A stretch of 64,000 nt of DNA from Rheinheimera sp. SA_1 (GTDB taxonomy: Bacteria > Pseudomonadota > Gammaproteobacteria > Enterobacterales > Alteromonadaceae): contig NZ_LXWK01000011.1 in NCBI RefSeq assembly GCF_001669775.1, forward strand, positions 930,001-994,000. Reading direction: 5' to 3'. Position numbers and translations under genes: made by a program. Below the pieces are notes generated by a model. That model was not told the DNA's origin and searched no databases. It saw only the letters and a list, made by a program, of their open reading frames with translations. Positions 34,375 through 43,142 of this stretch are shown here, one piece after another (the stretch's first letter is position 1; every line of letters starts with the position of its first letter).

Positions 34375-34676
34375 TTGTTTGATCCAGCCTACACAGGCCA
34401 TGGAATTTTCTCTTGGGAAAAGAGCACATTGGCCCTGGTCTGGTGTGGTATGTGGTGGATGGCGTTTCGCTTATCCACCCTTTTGGCGCGAAGTTGAGAT
34501 TTGGTTTGGCATGCGTATCGCCCCGCTGCCGGGCAAGGCAGTGATCACGCGCGCTGCCATCGGTTATAACTTCTTTTTTCCAGCGCTTGTGCGTGATTGC
34601 GGGTCTGTCCCAGTTGTAACTTGATTTATAGACTGGCCAACTATCCTGAGCCAGCGGATCAGGTAGATACAGTCAT
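34375..34676. other. Intergenic region between VOC gene and end of NRPS operon
   Basis: 302 bases without a gene. It contains a REP-like palindrome at 34454-34479. The rest, including the short GCTGCCGGGCAAGGCAG inverted repeat near 34530, shows nothing certain; no clear Rho-independent terminator for the NRPS operon was found. Confidence 0.5.
34454..34479. repeat. REP-like palindrome, second copy of family
   Basis: 26-base imperfect palindrome GGTGGATGGCG...TTATCCACC, the reverse complement of the element at 24015-24040 apart from three bases. It lies between convergent genes. Confidence 0.65.
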
Positions 34677-36056
34677 TCAAATAAAAATTGATTGCGCCGG
34701 AACTTCAAAAATTGAAGTGTATTGTGCCCCTTTTGCAGAATTCACAACACCACTCCCTGTATCCATTTTCATTAACCTAACGCCAGCACCACCATAATCG
34801 CCACCAAAGTTAAAAAAACCAAATATATAGTTATGCAAAGCCAGTTTTCCATCAGGCTCCGGCGCATAAAAATGATCAGACGGGCAGTATTGCTGCACAA
34901 TCCAGTCTTTAGACTTTCTGGCAGCCGATAAAATATTCCGCCAGGAAGTGTCGGTCATAAATCGCCCGACATAAACATGATCACCACCAAAATAGCCATC
35001 CCTTTTTATGACAAAATTATCTTTGTTCTGTTCAACTTCGCGATATAACCAACTCAGATCTTGATTTATCACTGAATTTAATTCATCAGATAGATGATAC
35101 GTTGCTGGAATAAACTTATTAATGAAAGCTGACTCGCTTTTATCAAACTTGCCACAATTGTTGAGCCAATGCAGATTAGCAAAATTAGATTTATACCCTG
35201 CTATAAGGAAGGCTGGCATGTCAGGAAAAACGACTTTTTTTTGTTGATGCAACAAAACCATCATTTCAATTTTCGGATCGTGGTAGTCAAACTGAAATAC
35301 AGGAAAACTCAACACATCCATTTTTTTATTATGAAAAAAAACTCCTGTATCGCTGACTGATACATCATCCAGGGATTGAGTCCAAAAAACACTGATATCA
35401 AGGTCAAGCTCAACTAGTGCCATTTTAAAAAAAGGCAATGAAGTGCGCAGGTCTTCTACAGCATCTGTACTATCCAGAACGAACAATAGGTTGACTGATG
35501 GAACAGCATTGCATTTATCATTATTTGTCATTTGATAAACCAATTTTAAGAATTTTTCTAAAATTGGAGTGCATACTAAATTGCCACCACCACCGACTAT
35601 ATCTCTATAAGTTTCCACACAACGCAAAAGATGCCAACCGCCTATATTGGTGCCAGCGTTATATTCAATTAACTTGAAATTCCCTTTGGTCATAATTGCA
35701 TCATACCGACCAACAGATAGATGAACATCCATAGAGTTACGATTTGTAGAAATTAAATTTGAAATATCAATGCCGTAAGCTGCTACTGAAAAATCAAAAT
35801 AGTCCTCTGAAATTATAAAAAGAGACTTGTGAAGCAAAGAAGTAACAACCTGACATATACCTCGCATATCCCTGACTATTTTGTCATTAATAACTACAGG
35901 CCAAGGCGATATAAAATTCCTTAATGATTCGTAGGCTGGAGGTAACTCACAACTCCGAATCTTTTGCTGCTGAGCAACAATAAGGTCAGGCGATAATATC
36001 ATTCTATTGATAAAATCAGTGTTGAACTTTGATAATTCTGCTGATTGATTAAGCAT
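34677..36056 (-). CDS. Circularly permuted ATP-grasp-like protein, last gene of NRPS operon
   Basis: 459 residues from ATG 36056, which follows CCGGAGT; an upstream in-frame ATG lies in the gap and is rejected. The sequence resembles circularly permuted ATP-grasp or glutathionylspermidine-synthase-like proteins. LIEYNAGTNIGGWHLLR, NFVIKRDGYFGGDHVYVGR (Lys for ATP, Gly-rich loop) and late GAGVRLMKMDTGSGVVNSA fit the metal/ATP-binding segments. Such enzymes join carboxylates to amines via acyl-phosphates. Here it could tailor the peptide product, for example by adding an amine or amino acid. Similarity is weak and by eye, so the function is inference. It lies 58 bases after the permease gene in the same orientation. 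Confidence 0.6.
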   Translation of the reverse strand: MLNQSAELSKFNTDFINRMILSPDLIVAQQQKIRSCELPPAYESLRNFISPWPVVINDKIVRDMRGICQVVTSLLHKSLFIISEDYFDFSVAAYGIDISNLISTNRNSMDVHLSVGRYDAIMTKGNFKLIEYNAGTNIGGWHLLRCVETYRDIVGGGGNLVCTPILEKFLKLVYQMTNNDKCNAVPSVNLLFVLDSTDAVEDLRTSLPFFKMALVELDLDISVFWTQSLDDVSVSDTGVFFHNKKMDVLSFPVFQFDYHDPKIEMMVLLHQQKKVVFPDMPAFLIAGYKSNFANLHWLNNCGKFDKSESAFINKFIPATYHLSDELNSVINQDLSWLYREVEQNKDNFVIKRDGYFGGDHVYVGRFMTDTSWRNILSAARKSKDWIVQQYCPSDHFYAPEPDGKLALHNYIFGFFNFGGDYGGAGVRLMKMDTGSGVVNSAKGAQYTSIFEVPAQSIFI

Positions 36057-36114
36057 AATTGTAGACTCCGGTAACGCGTTATGATGGCCCTGTTTGAAAC
36101 AGGGCCAGTACAAA

Positions 36115-38613
36115 TTAGTTTTCTCTCAGAGCTTCACTTGGTGACAATTCAATCGCACGTCTGGTCGGGATTAAAGCTGCTATGACTGCTATAACCAATA
36201 CAACCAGCGGTACTGTGATAAATACCAACATGTTCGATGCATTAGTGATACTGATGTGCTTTGCAATTAACTGGTTGAAATACACAGAGCAAAGGATGCC
36301 TATAGGTAATGACAAAAGTACATTGACTGTGCTTGTTTTGACAAAAAATACAATAATGTTGCTGTCTGTCGCACCTAATGCTCTTCTGACACCAATTTCA
36401 TGCTGCTTTTGCTGTATCACATTAGAAATAACTCCGTAGATACTAATAGAAGCAAGTAGCAGTGATAATAATCCGCATGCCAAGAATAACTTGCCGACAG
36501 CATCATTCATCATGCCATTTTTGTTAATACGATCATCGAAAGACTGAATGTCGTAAATACCAACCTGCGGGTCAAGAGCTTTCCGCACCTCGTCTAAAAC
36601 CTTCATAGCCGGTGAAATAGCCCCGTCGTAGTACACGGCTATTTGCATGGTATGACTCGACCAAATCGTTCTCTGTGATAGAGGAATGTAGGCAGAACCA
36701 CGATCCTGTGTTTTAAAACCAAATGGGTTGTTGTTATATACATCCTCGGTCACAGCCACCACAGTCATCCACGGCATGTGCTCTTCAGTCATCCAGTTCA
36801 TGGCAGACCAACGTCCTAACCGAAGACGTTTTCCAACTGAATTTTGATTTGGCCACAAGCGGTCAGCCAGCGTTTTCGTAATGATTACAACCCGTTCACT
36901 GTCTGGTGTATCTGATTGACTGAAGTATCGCCCTTCTAATAAGTTAACGCCCATAGCTTCCAGCGAGCCTGTTTGTGCATAAACACGCACCGCCTGAATT
37001 CGATCTTCCGGATTCGCATACACGGCACCTTCAATCTCATAGGGTTGTACAAAAGAGCCATCCAGCGGGTAATCGCTGGGCAGTCGGGATACTGCGGCAA
37101 CTGACCGAATATTTGCTGCGGCTTCAAGATTGCGAACAAAATTACCATAGTATTGCGACATTTCTTCCAATGTCTGATATTTGGCTCGCGGCAACTGAAT
37201 CGTCGCTGTAAGTGCGTTTTTTGTGACAACACCATAGTCTACTTTGCTGTTGATATAATTAGACGACACCATGACCAAAGACGAGATCAGCACTAGTACA
37301 GAAAGTATGACCTGCGAACATACCAGAAGAGTAGAAATAAACGCGACTTTCGTTCCTTGAGCACCTCTGGTTCCGTCTTTCAAGTCTTCGATAAAGTTAC
37401 CTTTTGCGGCTTTTATGATAGGTACTACACAAATCAAAAGAACTGTAACTGTCAGACTTAATGGAATATAAAAATAACTCTCTGCAGAGATCCTAAGATC
37501 TAACCAAAACGGAGCAGCATTATTATACATATAGTTCAAAAGAAACTGTTCGGTAAATTCCAAAGCACCAATCGCCAGAGCTATTCCTATCAAACAAGCT
37601 ATTGCGCAGAGAATGAAACATTCAAGAATTACCAATATGACAAGTCGGTAAAAAGGAGAGCCCAATGCAACCCGAATTGAGAACTCTTTTGTTCTCTCAT
37701 TCATTCTGGTTAAAACAAGGTTACCAACATTAATAATGCAAAGCGCCATAATTAGTACATTTATAATTTTCAATGATATCAGCAATCCATCTTTATCAGT
37801 CTCCACCCAAAGACTATTGGGGAAAGATGTTGCATAATAATAAAGGCCTGCAGTATTCGTTTGTGGAAACATTTCACGATATCTTGCAGAGATTAAAGAA
37901 AGCTCTTTATTTAGATCTTCTAAAGAGTGATTCTCTTTTAACATTGCATAACCGCCAACTTGCATACCACTCCTGCGCTGTGCAGGTTTTAGCCAAGCAT
38001 CCCGTAATGGCAACCAGATCTGGGTATCCCTCGGCATGGCATACCCAGCTGGCATCACACCGACAATACGGGTCTGACGCCCGTCTACCAGCAGCTTAGT
38101 GTCAAGCACCGAGGGGTCACCGTCAAAATCACGTTGCCAGACTTCATAGCTCAGCAACATAATTCGCTCAGCGCCATCAGAATTGTCTTCCGGAACAAAC
38201 AGCCGTCCTAGTACAGGTTGAGTTGCGGTGAGATTGAATAAATTCCATTCCGCAAACGCCGCACGATATTTCTGCGTCGCTTCCCTGAACGTTACATTTT
38301 GTTCCGTTAGTGCGTAAGCACCGGTATCTGTGACAGTCTGGACTTCCTGCCTGAGTTCAAAAAAATCGCGGGCATCGACACTATACAAACCTGCTTTACC
38401 GTGGTTCGCCGCTCCGTTGATTGCGACAATTCGCTCACCATTTTTTAATGGCAAATCGGCATGAACCATACTGTTAAGAATGGAAAAAGTAAAAATGCTT
38501 AATGCTAACCCTATCGACATCACAAAAATGATTAACAGTGACAAACGGATTCTTTTTTTGATCGATTGGATCACATACTTTATGTCAATGGCTAAATTCA
38601 TCATCCACCTCAT
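36115..38613 (-). CDS. MacB/FtsX-type ABC transporter permease (double-domain)
   Basis: 832-residue permease with two MacB-PCD/FtsX units. A first transmembrane helix near residue 25 is followed by a large periplasmic domain (about 50-280). Three helices follow, then a second helix and periplasmic domain (about 430-690), and final helices containing IQQKQHEIGVRRALGATDSN, the FtsX hallmark, and ending IPTRRAIELSPSEALREN. Eight helices in a single chain suggest that it works as one unit with a separate ATPase, as in the ADOP-like permeases. The start overlaps the ATPase stop as ATGA (38613-38610); ATGs at 38604 and 38601 are alternatives. It likely exports the peptide made by the upstream NRPS genes. 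Confidence 0.9.
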   Translation of the reverse strand: MRWMMNLAIDIKYVIQSIKKRIRLSLLIIFVMSIGLALSIFTFSILNSMVHADLPLKNGERIVAINGAANHGKAGLYSVDARDFFELRQEVQTVTDTGAYALTEQNVTFREATQKYRAAFAEWNLFNLTATQPVLGRLFVPEDNSDGAERIMLLSYEVWQRDFDGDPSVLDTKLLVDGRQTRIVGVMPAGYAMPRDTQIWLPLRDAWLKPAQRRSGMQVGGYAMLKENHSLEDLNKELSLISARYREMFPQTNTAGLYYYATSFPNSLWVETDKDGLLISLKIINVLIMALCIINVGNLVLTRMNERTKEFSIRVALGSPFYRLVILVILECFILCAIACLIGIALAIGALEFTEQFLLNYMYNNAAPFWLDLRISAESYFYIPLSLTVTVLLICVVPIIKAAKGNFIEDLKDGTRGAQGTKVAFISTLLVCSQVILSVLVLISSLVMVSSNYINSKVDYGVVTKNALTATIQLPRAKYQTLEEMSQYYGNFVRNLEAAANIRSVAAVSRLPSDYPLDGSFVQPYEIEGAVYANPEDRIQAVRVYAQTGSLEAMGVNLLEGRYFSQSDTPDSERVVIITKTLADRLWPNQNSVGKRLRLGRWSAMNWMTEEHMPWMTVVAVTEDVYNNNPFGFKTQDRGSAYIPLSQRTIWSSHTMQIAVYYDGAISPAMKVLDEVRKALDPQVGIYDIQSFDDRINKNGMMNDAVGKLFLACGLLSLLLASISIYGVISNVIQQKQHEIGVRRALGATDSNIIVFFVKTSTVNVLLSLPIGILCSVYFNQLIAKHISITNASNMLVFITVPLVVLVIAVIAALIPTRRAIELSPSEALREN

Positions 38614-39320
38614 GCTACTGCCGATTTAAGCGATGCAACATCTTCACAAACTTTGCCATCATGCAAACGGATTTGTCGTGTGGCACCTTGCACGGATCTA
38701 GGGTCATGGGTAACAACGCAGATTGTAGTTCCTTGCTTATTCAATTTATCGAGCAGTTCGACTATCGCCAGTGCATTCTGAGAATCCAGGTTACCGGTAG
38801 GTTCATCGGCCAATATGATCTTTGGCGATCCGGCAATCGCTCTGGCAATCGCAATCCGCTGTTGTTGTCCGCCTGATAATTGTGAAGGCAAATGCTTGGC
38901 CCGGTGCTCCATATTAACTTTCAATAAAGCACTTTTGACCATATCGGCACGCTGACTTTTCGTAAGATGATTACGATAGGTCAGTGGCAGTTCAATATTT
39001 TCTTCAACAGTTAAATCGCTAATCAAATTAAACGACTGAAATACAAAACCAATCATTTCATTACGGATGTTTGCCTGGTGGTTACGTGATAAATCTGAGA
39101 CATCACGTCCATTCAACAAGTATTGCCCATCCGTTGGTTTATCCAGCAAACCCAATATAGAAAGTAATGTTGATTTCCCACAACCTGACAATCCAACAAT
39201 AGATACATACTCGCCCGCATCTATTTTAATATTTATATTGTCTAAGGCCAGAGTTTCAACTTCTTCTGTCTGGTATATCTTAGTAATATTGGATAACGTG
39301 ATTACATTGGTATTATTCAT
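38610..39320 (-). CDS. ABC transporter ATPase (MacB/LolD-like)
   Basis: 236-residue ATPase subunit. Walker A is GLSGCGKSTLL, the Q-loop VFQSFNL, the signature PSQLSGGQQQRIAIARAI, and Walker B ILADEPTGNLDS with a following VTHD switch histidine. These are the standard features of LolD/MacB-type mechanotransmission ABC ATPases. ATG 39320 has GGGGAA upstream. It follows the HlyD adaptor by 12 bases and overlaps the permease start by 4 bases. Together the three form a MacAB-type exporter, driving transport across the envelope with an outer-membrane channel encoded elsewhere. Confidence 0.95.
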   Translation of the reverse strand: MNNTNVITLSNITKIYQTEEVETLALDNINIKIDAGEYVSIVGLSGCGKSTLLSILGLLDKPTDGQYLLNGRDVSDLSRNHQANIRNEMIGFVFQSFNLISDLTVEENIELPLTYRNHLTKSQRADMVKSALLKVNMEHRAKHLPSQLSGGQQQRIAIARAIAGSPKIILADEPTGNLDSQNALAIVELLDKLNKQGTTICVVTHDPRSVQGATRQIRLHDGKVCEDVASLKSAVA

Positions 39321-39332
39321 TTTATTCCCCGT

Positions 39333-40595
39333 TTAATTAAGGCGAACCATTTCATGTGAGCCCCAAGCCGACGTATCGGATACAACAATCCGATCACCAG
39401 GCTTGAGCCCTTCTTTTATTTGAATGATGTCAGCGGAAGCTTCACCGAACGACACAGCTGTCAGCGCCACTTCGCTGCCTCCCCCAGTCAATTTATAAAG
39501 CCTGGTTTTTGAGTTGCTTTGCACGTATACCGGCCGTCTGACATACAAAGTATTTTGGATATCTGTAATGTTGATCAGACCATCCACACTCAGATTCATC
39601 CTTGACTCTGCCGGTAACGGCCCTGTCAGATCAATATCGACCTGCACTGTGCCATTAGTTACCCCCGGATGGATCCGAATCACATGACCACTGATTTTCG
39701 AACTTCGGGTGTCAATTTCAACACTTTGATTTATTTTGACCTGTTGGATCTGGATCTCCGGGACCTGCAACTCAGCGATTAATTCATCTTTTCGTGCCAA
39801 CGTCGTAATATTGCTACCCAACACTAATTCCTGGCCAGGTTCAATCAGCACCGTCTGTACCACACTGTCAAATTCAGCCCGGATGTTCAGCTCATCAACC
39901 CTTTGTTGCAGTGATTGCAAAGACTTTTCCAAAATATCAAGTCGAGCCAGGATAGCTTCTTTTTGTGAAACAACGTTTTTCTCCTGAATCGCAATGCGTT
40001 TTTCCTGTAAAGTCTTGCGGAGCTCAAAGCGTCTGGATTCAGATTCAGCCCGGATAAAGTCCAAGCGGGAAATAGCCCCGGTTCCATTATTATTTAACAT
40101 CTCCAATGCTTCATAAGTTTTTCTGGCAGCGATATAATCGACGTCAGCTTCAAGCAACAAAGCTTTTTGTTCCTCCAGCTGATTATCCTGTTCAATCAGT
40201 TCAACTTTTGCCTCAATCTGCGCAATACCTAACTGCAACCGTGCTTCTTCTAACTCTTGTACCAGCTGCGGATTACTTAATACCGCAATTAAATCTCCTT
40301 TTTTTACTTCATCGCCTGCTTTACTCAGCAACTGCTCAACCCTGCCAGCAGATTTTGCCGAGATCCAACGAATATTTCTGGCGGCAAGCTCCCCGGAAGC
40401 TCTGATTTGGATATTCAACTGCCCTTGCTTTACTTCATCCAGCAGCACGGTGTCCCGTTTAACTACATACGCCGAGCTTCCGAGACTGAGCCAATACAAG
40501 GCGGCAACACCGGAAGCCGCCGCAACAACAATAAAGCTGTACTTTTTTATCCGAGTTAGAAAATTACTTTTTTCTTTCTGTTTGATTCTATCCAT
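39333..40595 (-). CDS. HlyD/MacA-family periplasmic adaptor
   Basis: 420-residue membrane fusion protein. One N-terminal transmembrane helix (about residues 18-38) follows a basic start. A lipoyl half SKAGDEVKKGDLIAVLSNPQ comes next, then a long coiled coil (about 115-235, Glu/Leu/Arg-rich) and the second lipoyl half RAEFDSVVQTVLIEPGQELV. Beta-barrel and membrane-proximal domains complete it, ending KEGLKPGDRIVVSDTS. It links the MacB-like permease to a TolC-type channel for export of the NRPS product. ATG 40595 is the only good start; the gap of 30 bases after the cysteine desulfurase gene suggests the same operon. Confidence 0.92.
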   Translation of the reverse strand: MDRIKQKEKSNFLTRIKKYSFIVVAAASGVAALYWLSLGSSAYVVKRDTVLLDEVKQGQLNIQIRASGELAARNIRWISAKSAGRVEQLLSKAGDEVKKGDLIAVLSNPQLVQELEEARLQLGIAQIEAKVELIEQDNQLEEQKALLLEADVDYIAARKTYEALEMLNNNGTGAISRLDFIRAESESRRFELRKTLQEKRIAIQEKNVVSQKEAILARLDILEKSLQSLQQRVDELNIRAEFDSVVQTVLIEPGQELVLGSNITTLARKDELIAELQVPEIQIQQVKINQSVEIDTRSSKISGHVIRIHPGVTNGTVQVDIDLTGPLPAESRMNLSVDGLINITDIQNTLYVRRPVYVQSNSKTRLYKLTGGGSEVALTAVSFGEASADIIQIKEGLKPGDRIVVSDTSAWGSHEMVRLN

Positions 40596-40625
40596 AAATT
40601 ACTCTGTCAGAAGCATGAAAAAAAT

Positions 40626-41849
40626 TTACAACAAGGCACTTACCAGTTCATCTAAAGAATCGAAGAAATAATCGATATCCTGAAATCTGGTATAAATGTA
40701 TCCCGAGATTCTTATAACCTGCCCTGAAGTTAAAGAACTTACGTAAGGCTGCGCACATAAATGACCATTTCTACACATGATTCCAAAGGAGTCACTTAAA
40801 TATCGAGCCAAATCATCGAGATTATTCATCCCTTCAATTGACATACTCAATACTGCCCCCCGGTCAGCATCAGGTCTTGGGTCAACGACCCGTAAGTAAC
40901 TGCGCTGCATAGCTTTAGCCAGCATATAGCTGCCTAACTCACGATCATGCTGTTCAATCCAGTTAAAACCAATTTTATGCAAATAATCTATGGCAGCGCC
41001 AAATCCAAGTACACCGGAAATATTTGGCGTACCTGCTTCAAAACGATGTGGGATCTTCCTTAAATTGAAGGAACTAAACTCAACCCAGTCCACCATGCCA
41101 CCACCAAGTTTGAGAGGTTTCAGTTGGTTCAAGAGTTCAGCTTTTCCGTAAAGCACTCCGACGCCAGTGGGACCCAACATTTTATGGGCTGAAAAAGCGA
41201 GGAAATCGATGTTTAGCGCTCTGACGTCAATCCTTCGATGTGGTATGGACTGAGCAGCATCAACCACCACCAAGGCTCCAACTTCTTTTGCCATTGCAAT
41301 CATAACTTCGAGATCGAGGTAAATGCCGGTCACATTAGAGCAATGGGTCAGGCAAACGACTTTAGGGTTCTTTGCCAGCAGCGTTGCATAATGCTCTAAA
41401 TCCGGATTCTGACATGCTTTTAACTGCAAATATTCAACCTTTGCACAATCAAACCAAGGCAAAAGATGTGAGTGATGAGAGAATGGCAAACAAACAACCA
41501 GGTCATCTTTTGATAGATTCAACCCATGACTAACAATATTCAACGCTTCAGTTGCATTGCTTACAAAGACAATCTCGTTACCGCTACCACCAATCAGGTT
41601 AGCAATTTTACTACGTACCTGCTCAAATTTATTTGAAACATCCTCCAACGAAAAATATTTTCCGCGATGGATGTTTGCTGAGATACCAAGATAGTAGTCA
41701 CAGACCGCTTCGACCATTTGTGTCGGCTTTAAAGTCGTTGATGCACTGTCTAGATAAACACACTGTTTACCATCAACTTCTTTATATAAACCAGGAAAGT
41801 CCGCAAGCAGCGCTTCCTGACAGTTAATTTCTGTTTTTATCTCCAGCAT
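40626..41849 (-). CDS. SufS/CsdA-like cysteine desulfurase (class V aminotransferase fold)
   Basis: 407-residue PLP enzyme. The N-terminal YLDSASTTLKP, cofactor Asp in VVVDAAQSIPH (Asp197), PLP-Lys in FSAHKMLGPTGVG (Lys223) and the catalytic-Cys loop CRNGHLCAQP (Cys365) line up with SufS, where the Cys that carries the persulfide is about residue 364. So it should remove sulfur from L-cysteine, or selenium from selenocysteine. It is inside an NRPS operon with a PaaK-like adenylating enzyme, not with suf/isc genes, so it is unlikely to serve iron-sulfur clusters and may supply sulfur for tailoring. No sulfur carrier (ThiS/MoaD/SufE-like) is visible. It starts 10 bases before the end of the ligase gene region. 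Confidence 0.88.
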   Translation of the reverse strand: MLEIKTEINCQEALLADFPGLYKEVDGKQCVYLDSASTTLKPTQMVEAVCDYYLGISANIHRGKYFSLEDVSNKFEQVRSKIANLIGGSGNEIVFVSNATEALNIVSHGLNLSKDDLVVCLPFSHHSHLLPWFDCAKVEYLQLKACQNPDLEHYATLLAKNPKVVCLTHCSNVTGIYLDLEVMIAMAKEVGALVVVDAAQSIPHRRIDVRALNIDFLAFSAHKMLGPTGVGVLYGKAELLNQLKPLKLGGGMVDWVEFSSFNLRKIPHRFEAGTPNISGVLGFGAAIDYLHKIGFNWIEQHDRELGSYMLAKAMQRSYLRVVDPRPDADRGAVLSMSIEGMNNLDDLARYLSDSFGIMCRNGHLCAQPYVSSLTSGQVIRISGYIYTRFQDIDYFFDSLDELVSALL

Positions 41850-41858
41850 GTTGATTCC

Positions 41859-43142
41859 TTAATATTTATCTGTCATTGCGCGGACGCACTGGAATTTACC
41901 TGAACGTTCCGTTGCGATATAACCGACTAATTGATGTTCAATCTCATGCTGCTTTCCAAGCAACTGTTGCAACGGAGCTAGGATATCTAACAGTTTCACA
42001 GCCTGATAATGTTGATTGACGATCAATAGCAGGCAAGATTTATCTGCTGATAATTGTGTGAATTGATACAAGTCGAGCCAGTCTGGCGCGCCAATTGCCT
42101 GATGGATTTGATAAGGGTGAATATGAGGATATTCTGTAGTACTCAGTTGTTCGCTGACACGACCAGCCCAGTCCACCGCAGGGTGAGGCAGACCACATGG
42201 GCAATCCTGCGGTTTTAATACAAAAGTATCACCTGTCCGGTAGCGAATATGGGGGACGGCACCGTTATCAAGACTACTAATCAGCAGCTCCCCGACTTCA
42301 CCGGGAGTGGTTATCCGGTCGCCACTCAGCAGCTCTGTTAAATAACAATCGCTGTTCAGATGCAGTTGTCCATGTGGGCAATCGAGAGCCAGCCACCCCA
42401 TCTCAGACGATGACACTAGCGCCGAAAATACGGTTCCGGTATACCCAAAACTGGCAAATGCATCAAGAATTTGTTTACGGTTTAATGGGGTTATAGCTGT
42501 GTAAGTCGCCACTAAAGGCGCCTGAGGCACGCGGATCCCTCGTTTTATTGCATGTCTCATCAACAGTGCAAAATGCGTGGGATCGACATAGTACAAATTA
42601 GGTTGATACAAACAAATCTCTTCCAGAGCACGGTCGAGCATAAACTCCGGCGTCGTCAATAGATCATGATAAACCGGCAATACCAGCGTGCCGTCACTGA
42701 GCATCCTGTCCTGCATAGAACTGTTTGGGTTTGCACACTCCACATCAGAGCAATTTGGCGCCGCAAAACGGCAAATCTTGCGGGGGGTCGCGGCAAATGC
42801 TGCTTCGACTGCCGGATGAATACCGGTACAGGTCAAAGCTCTATCCATCAGTAACATCCCTAGTTCATAGGTGATTAACCGTTCACCGGATGTACCGGAA
42901 CTTTGGCTTTTCACCAGCCCCTCATCGCTGAGTTTATAGCCTGCAGCCAGCACGCCAGCCGGAAAATTACGCCGATAATCTTTTTTCTCTGTCGGCGGAA
43001 TCCGCTGAATATCTTCCGGTTCAATGATGTCATCCGGCGTTAAACCAGCTGCCGCCAGGTGCTTGCTATAAAAAGGTACCCGCTCGAAGGCATATTCCAG
43101 TTCCTGTATAAACCGATCAAACTGCAATAAATTAATCAGCAT
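41859..43142 (-). CDS. PaaK-like adenylate-forming enzyme
   Basis: 427-residue enzyme of the phenylacetate-CoA ligase/coenzyme-F390 synthetase branch of the ANL superfamily. It starts with an N-terminal FERVPFYSKHL segment. The Ser/Thr-Gly-rich phosphate loop is QSSGTSGERL. The nucleotide-binding core is VSSSEMGWLALDCPHG, and HIRYRTGDTFVLKP is the A7-like motif. CPCGLPHP is the cysteine-bearing hairpin usual in this subfamily. No carrier domain is attached, so it works as a free-standing ligase. ATG 43142 overlaps the NRPS stop by 7 bases, proof of translational coupling. Its acyl substrate is unknown; it may load a starter acyl group or activate the peptide carboxylate, and the neighbouring desulfurase suggests a thio-acid step. 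Confidence 0.85.
   Translation of the reverse strand: MLINLLQFDRFIQELEYAFERVPFYSKHLAAAGLTPDDIIEPEDIQRIPPTEKKDYRRNFPAGVLAAGYKLSDEGLVKSQSSGTSGERLITYELGMLLMDRALTCTGIHPAVEAAFAATPRKICRFAAPNCSDVECANPNSSMQDRMLSDGTLVLPVYHDLLTTPEFMLDRALEEICLYQPNLYYVDPTHFALLMRHAIKRGIRVPQAPLVATYTAITPLNRKQILDAFASFGYTGTVFSALVSSSEMGWLALDCPHGQLHLNSDCYLTELLSGDRITTPGEVGELLISSLDNGAVPHIRYRTGDTFVLKPQDCPCGLPHPAVDWAGRVSEQLSTTEYPHIHPYQIHQAIGAPDWLDLYQFTQLSADKSCLLLIVNQHYQAVKLLDILAPLQQLLGKQHEIEHQLVGYIATERSGKFQCVRAMTDKY

Noticed and set aside
40626-41849. Iron-sulfur cluster assembly role for the SufS-like enzyme
   Set aside because: No suf or isc partner genes; it is embedded in and co-oriented with the NRPS operon.
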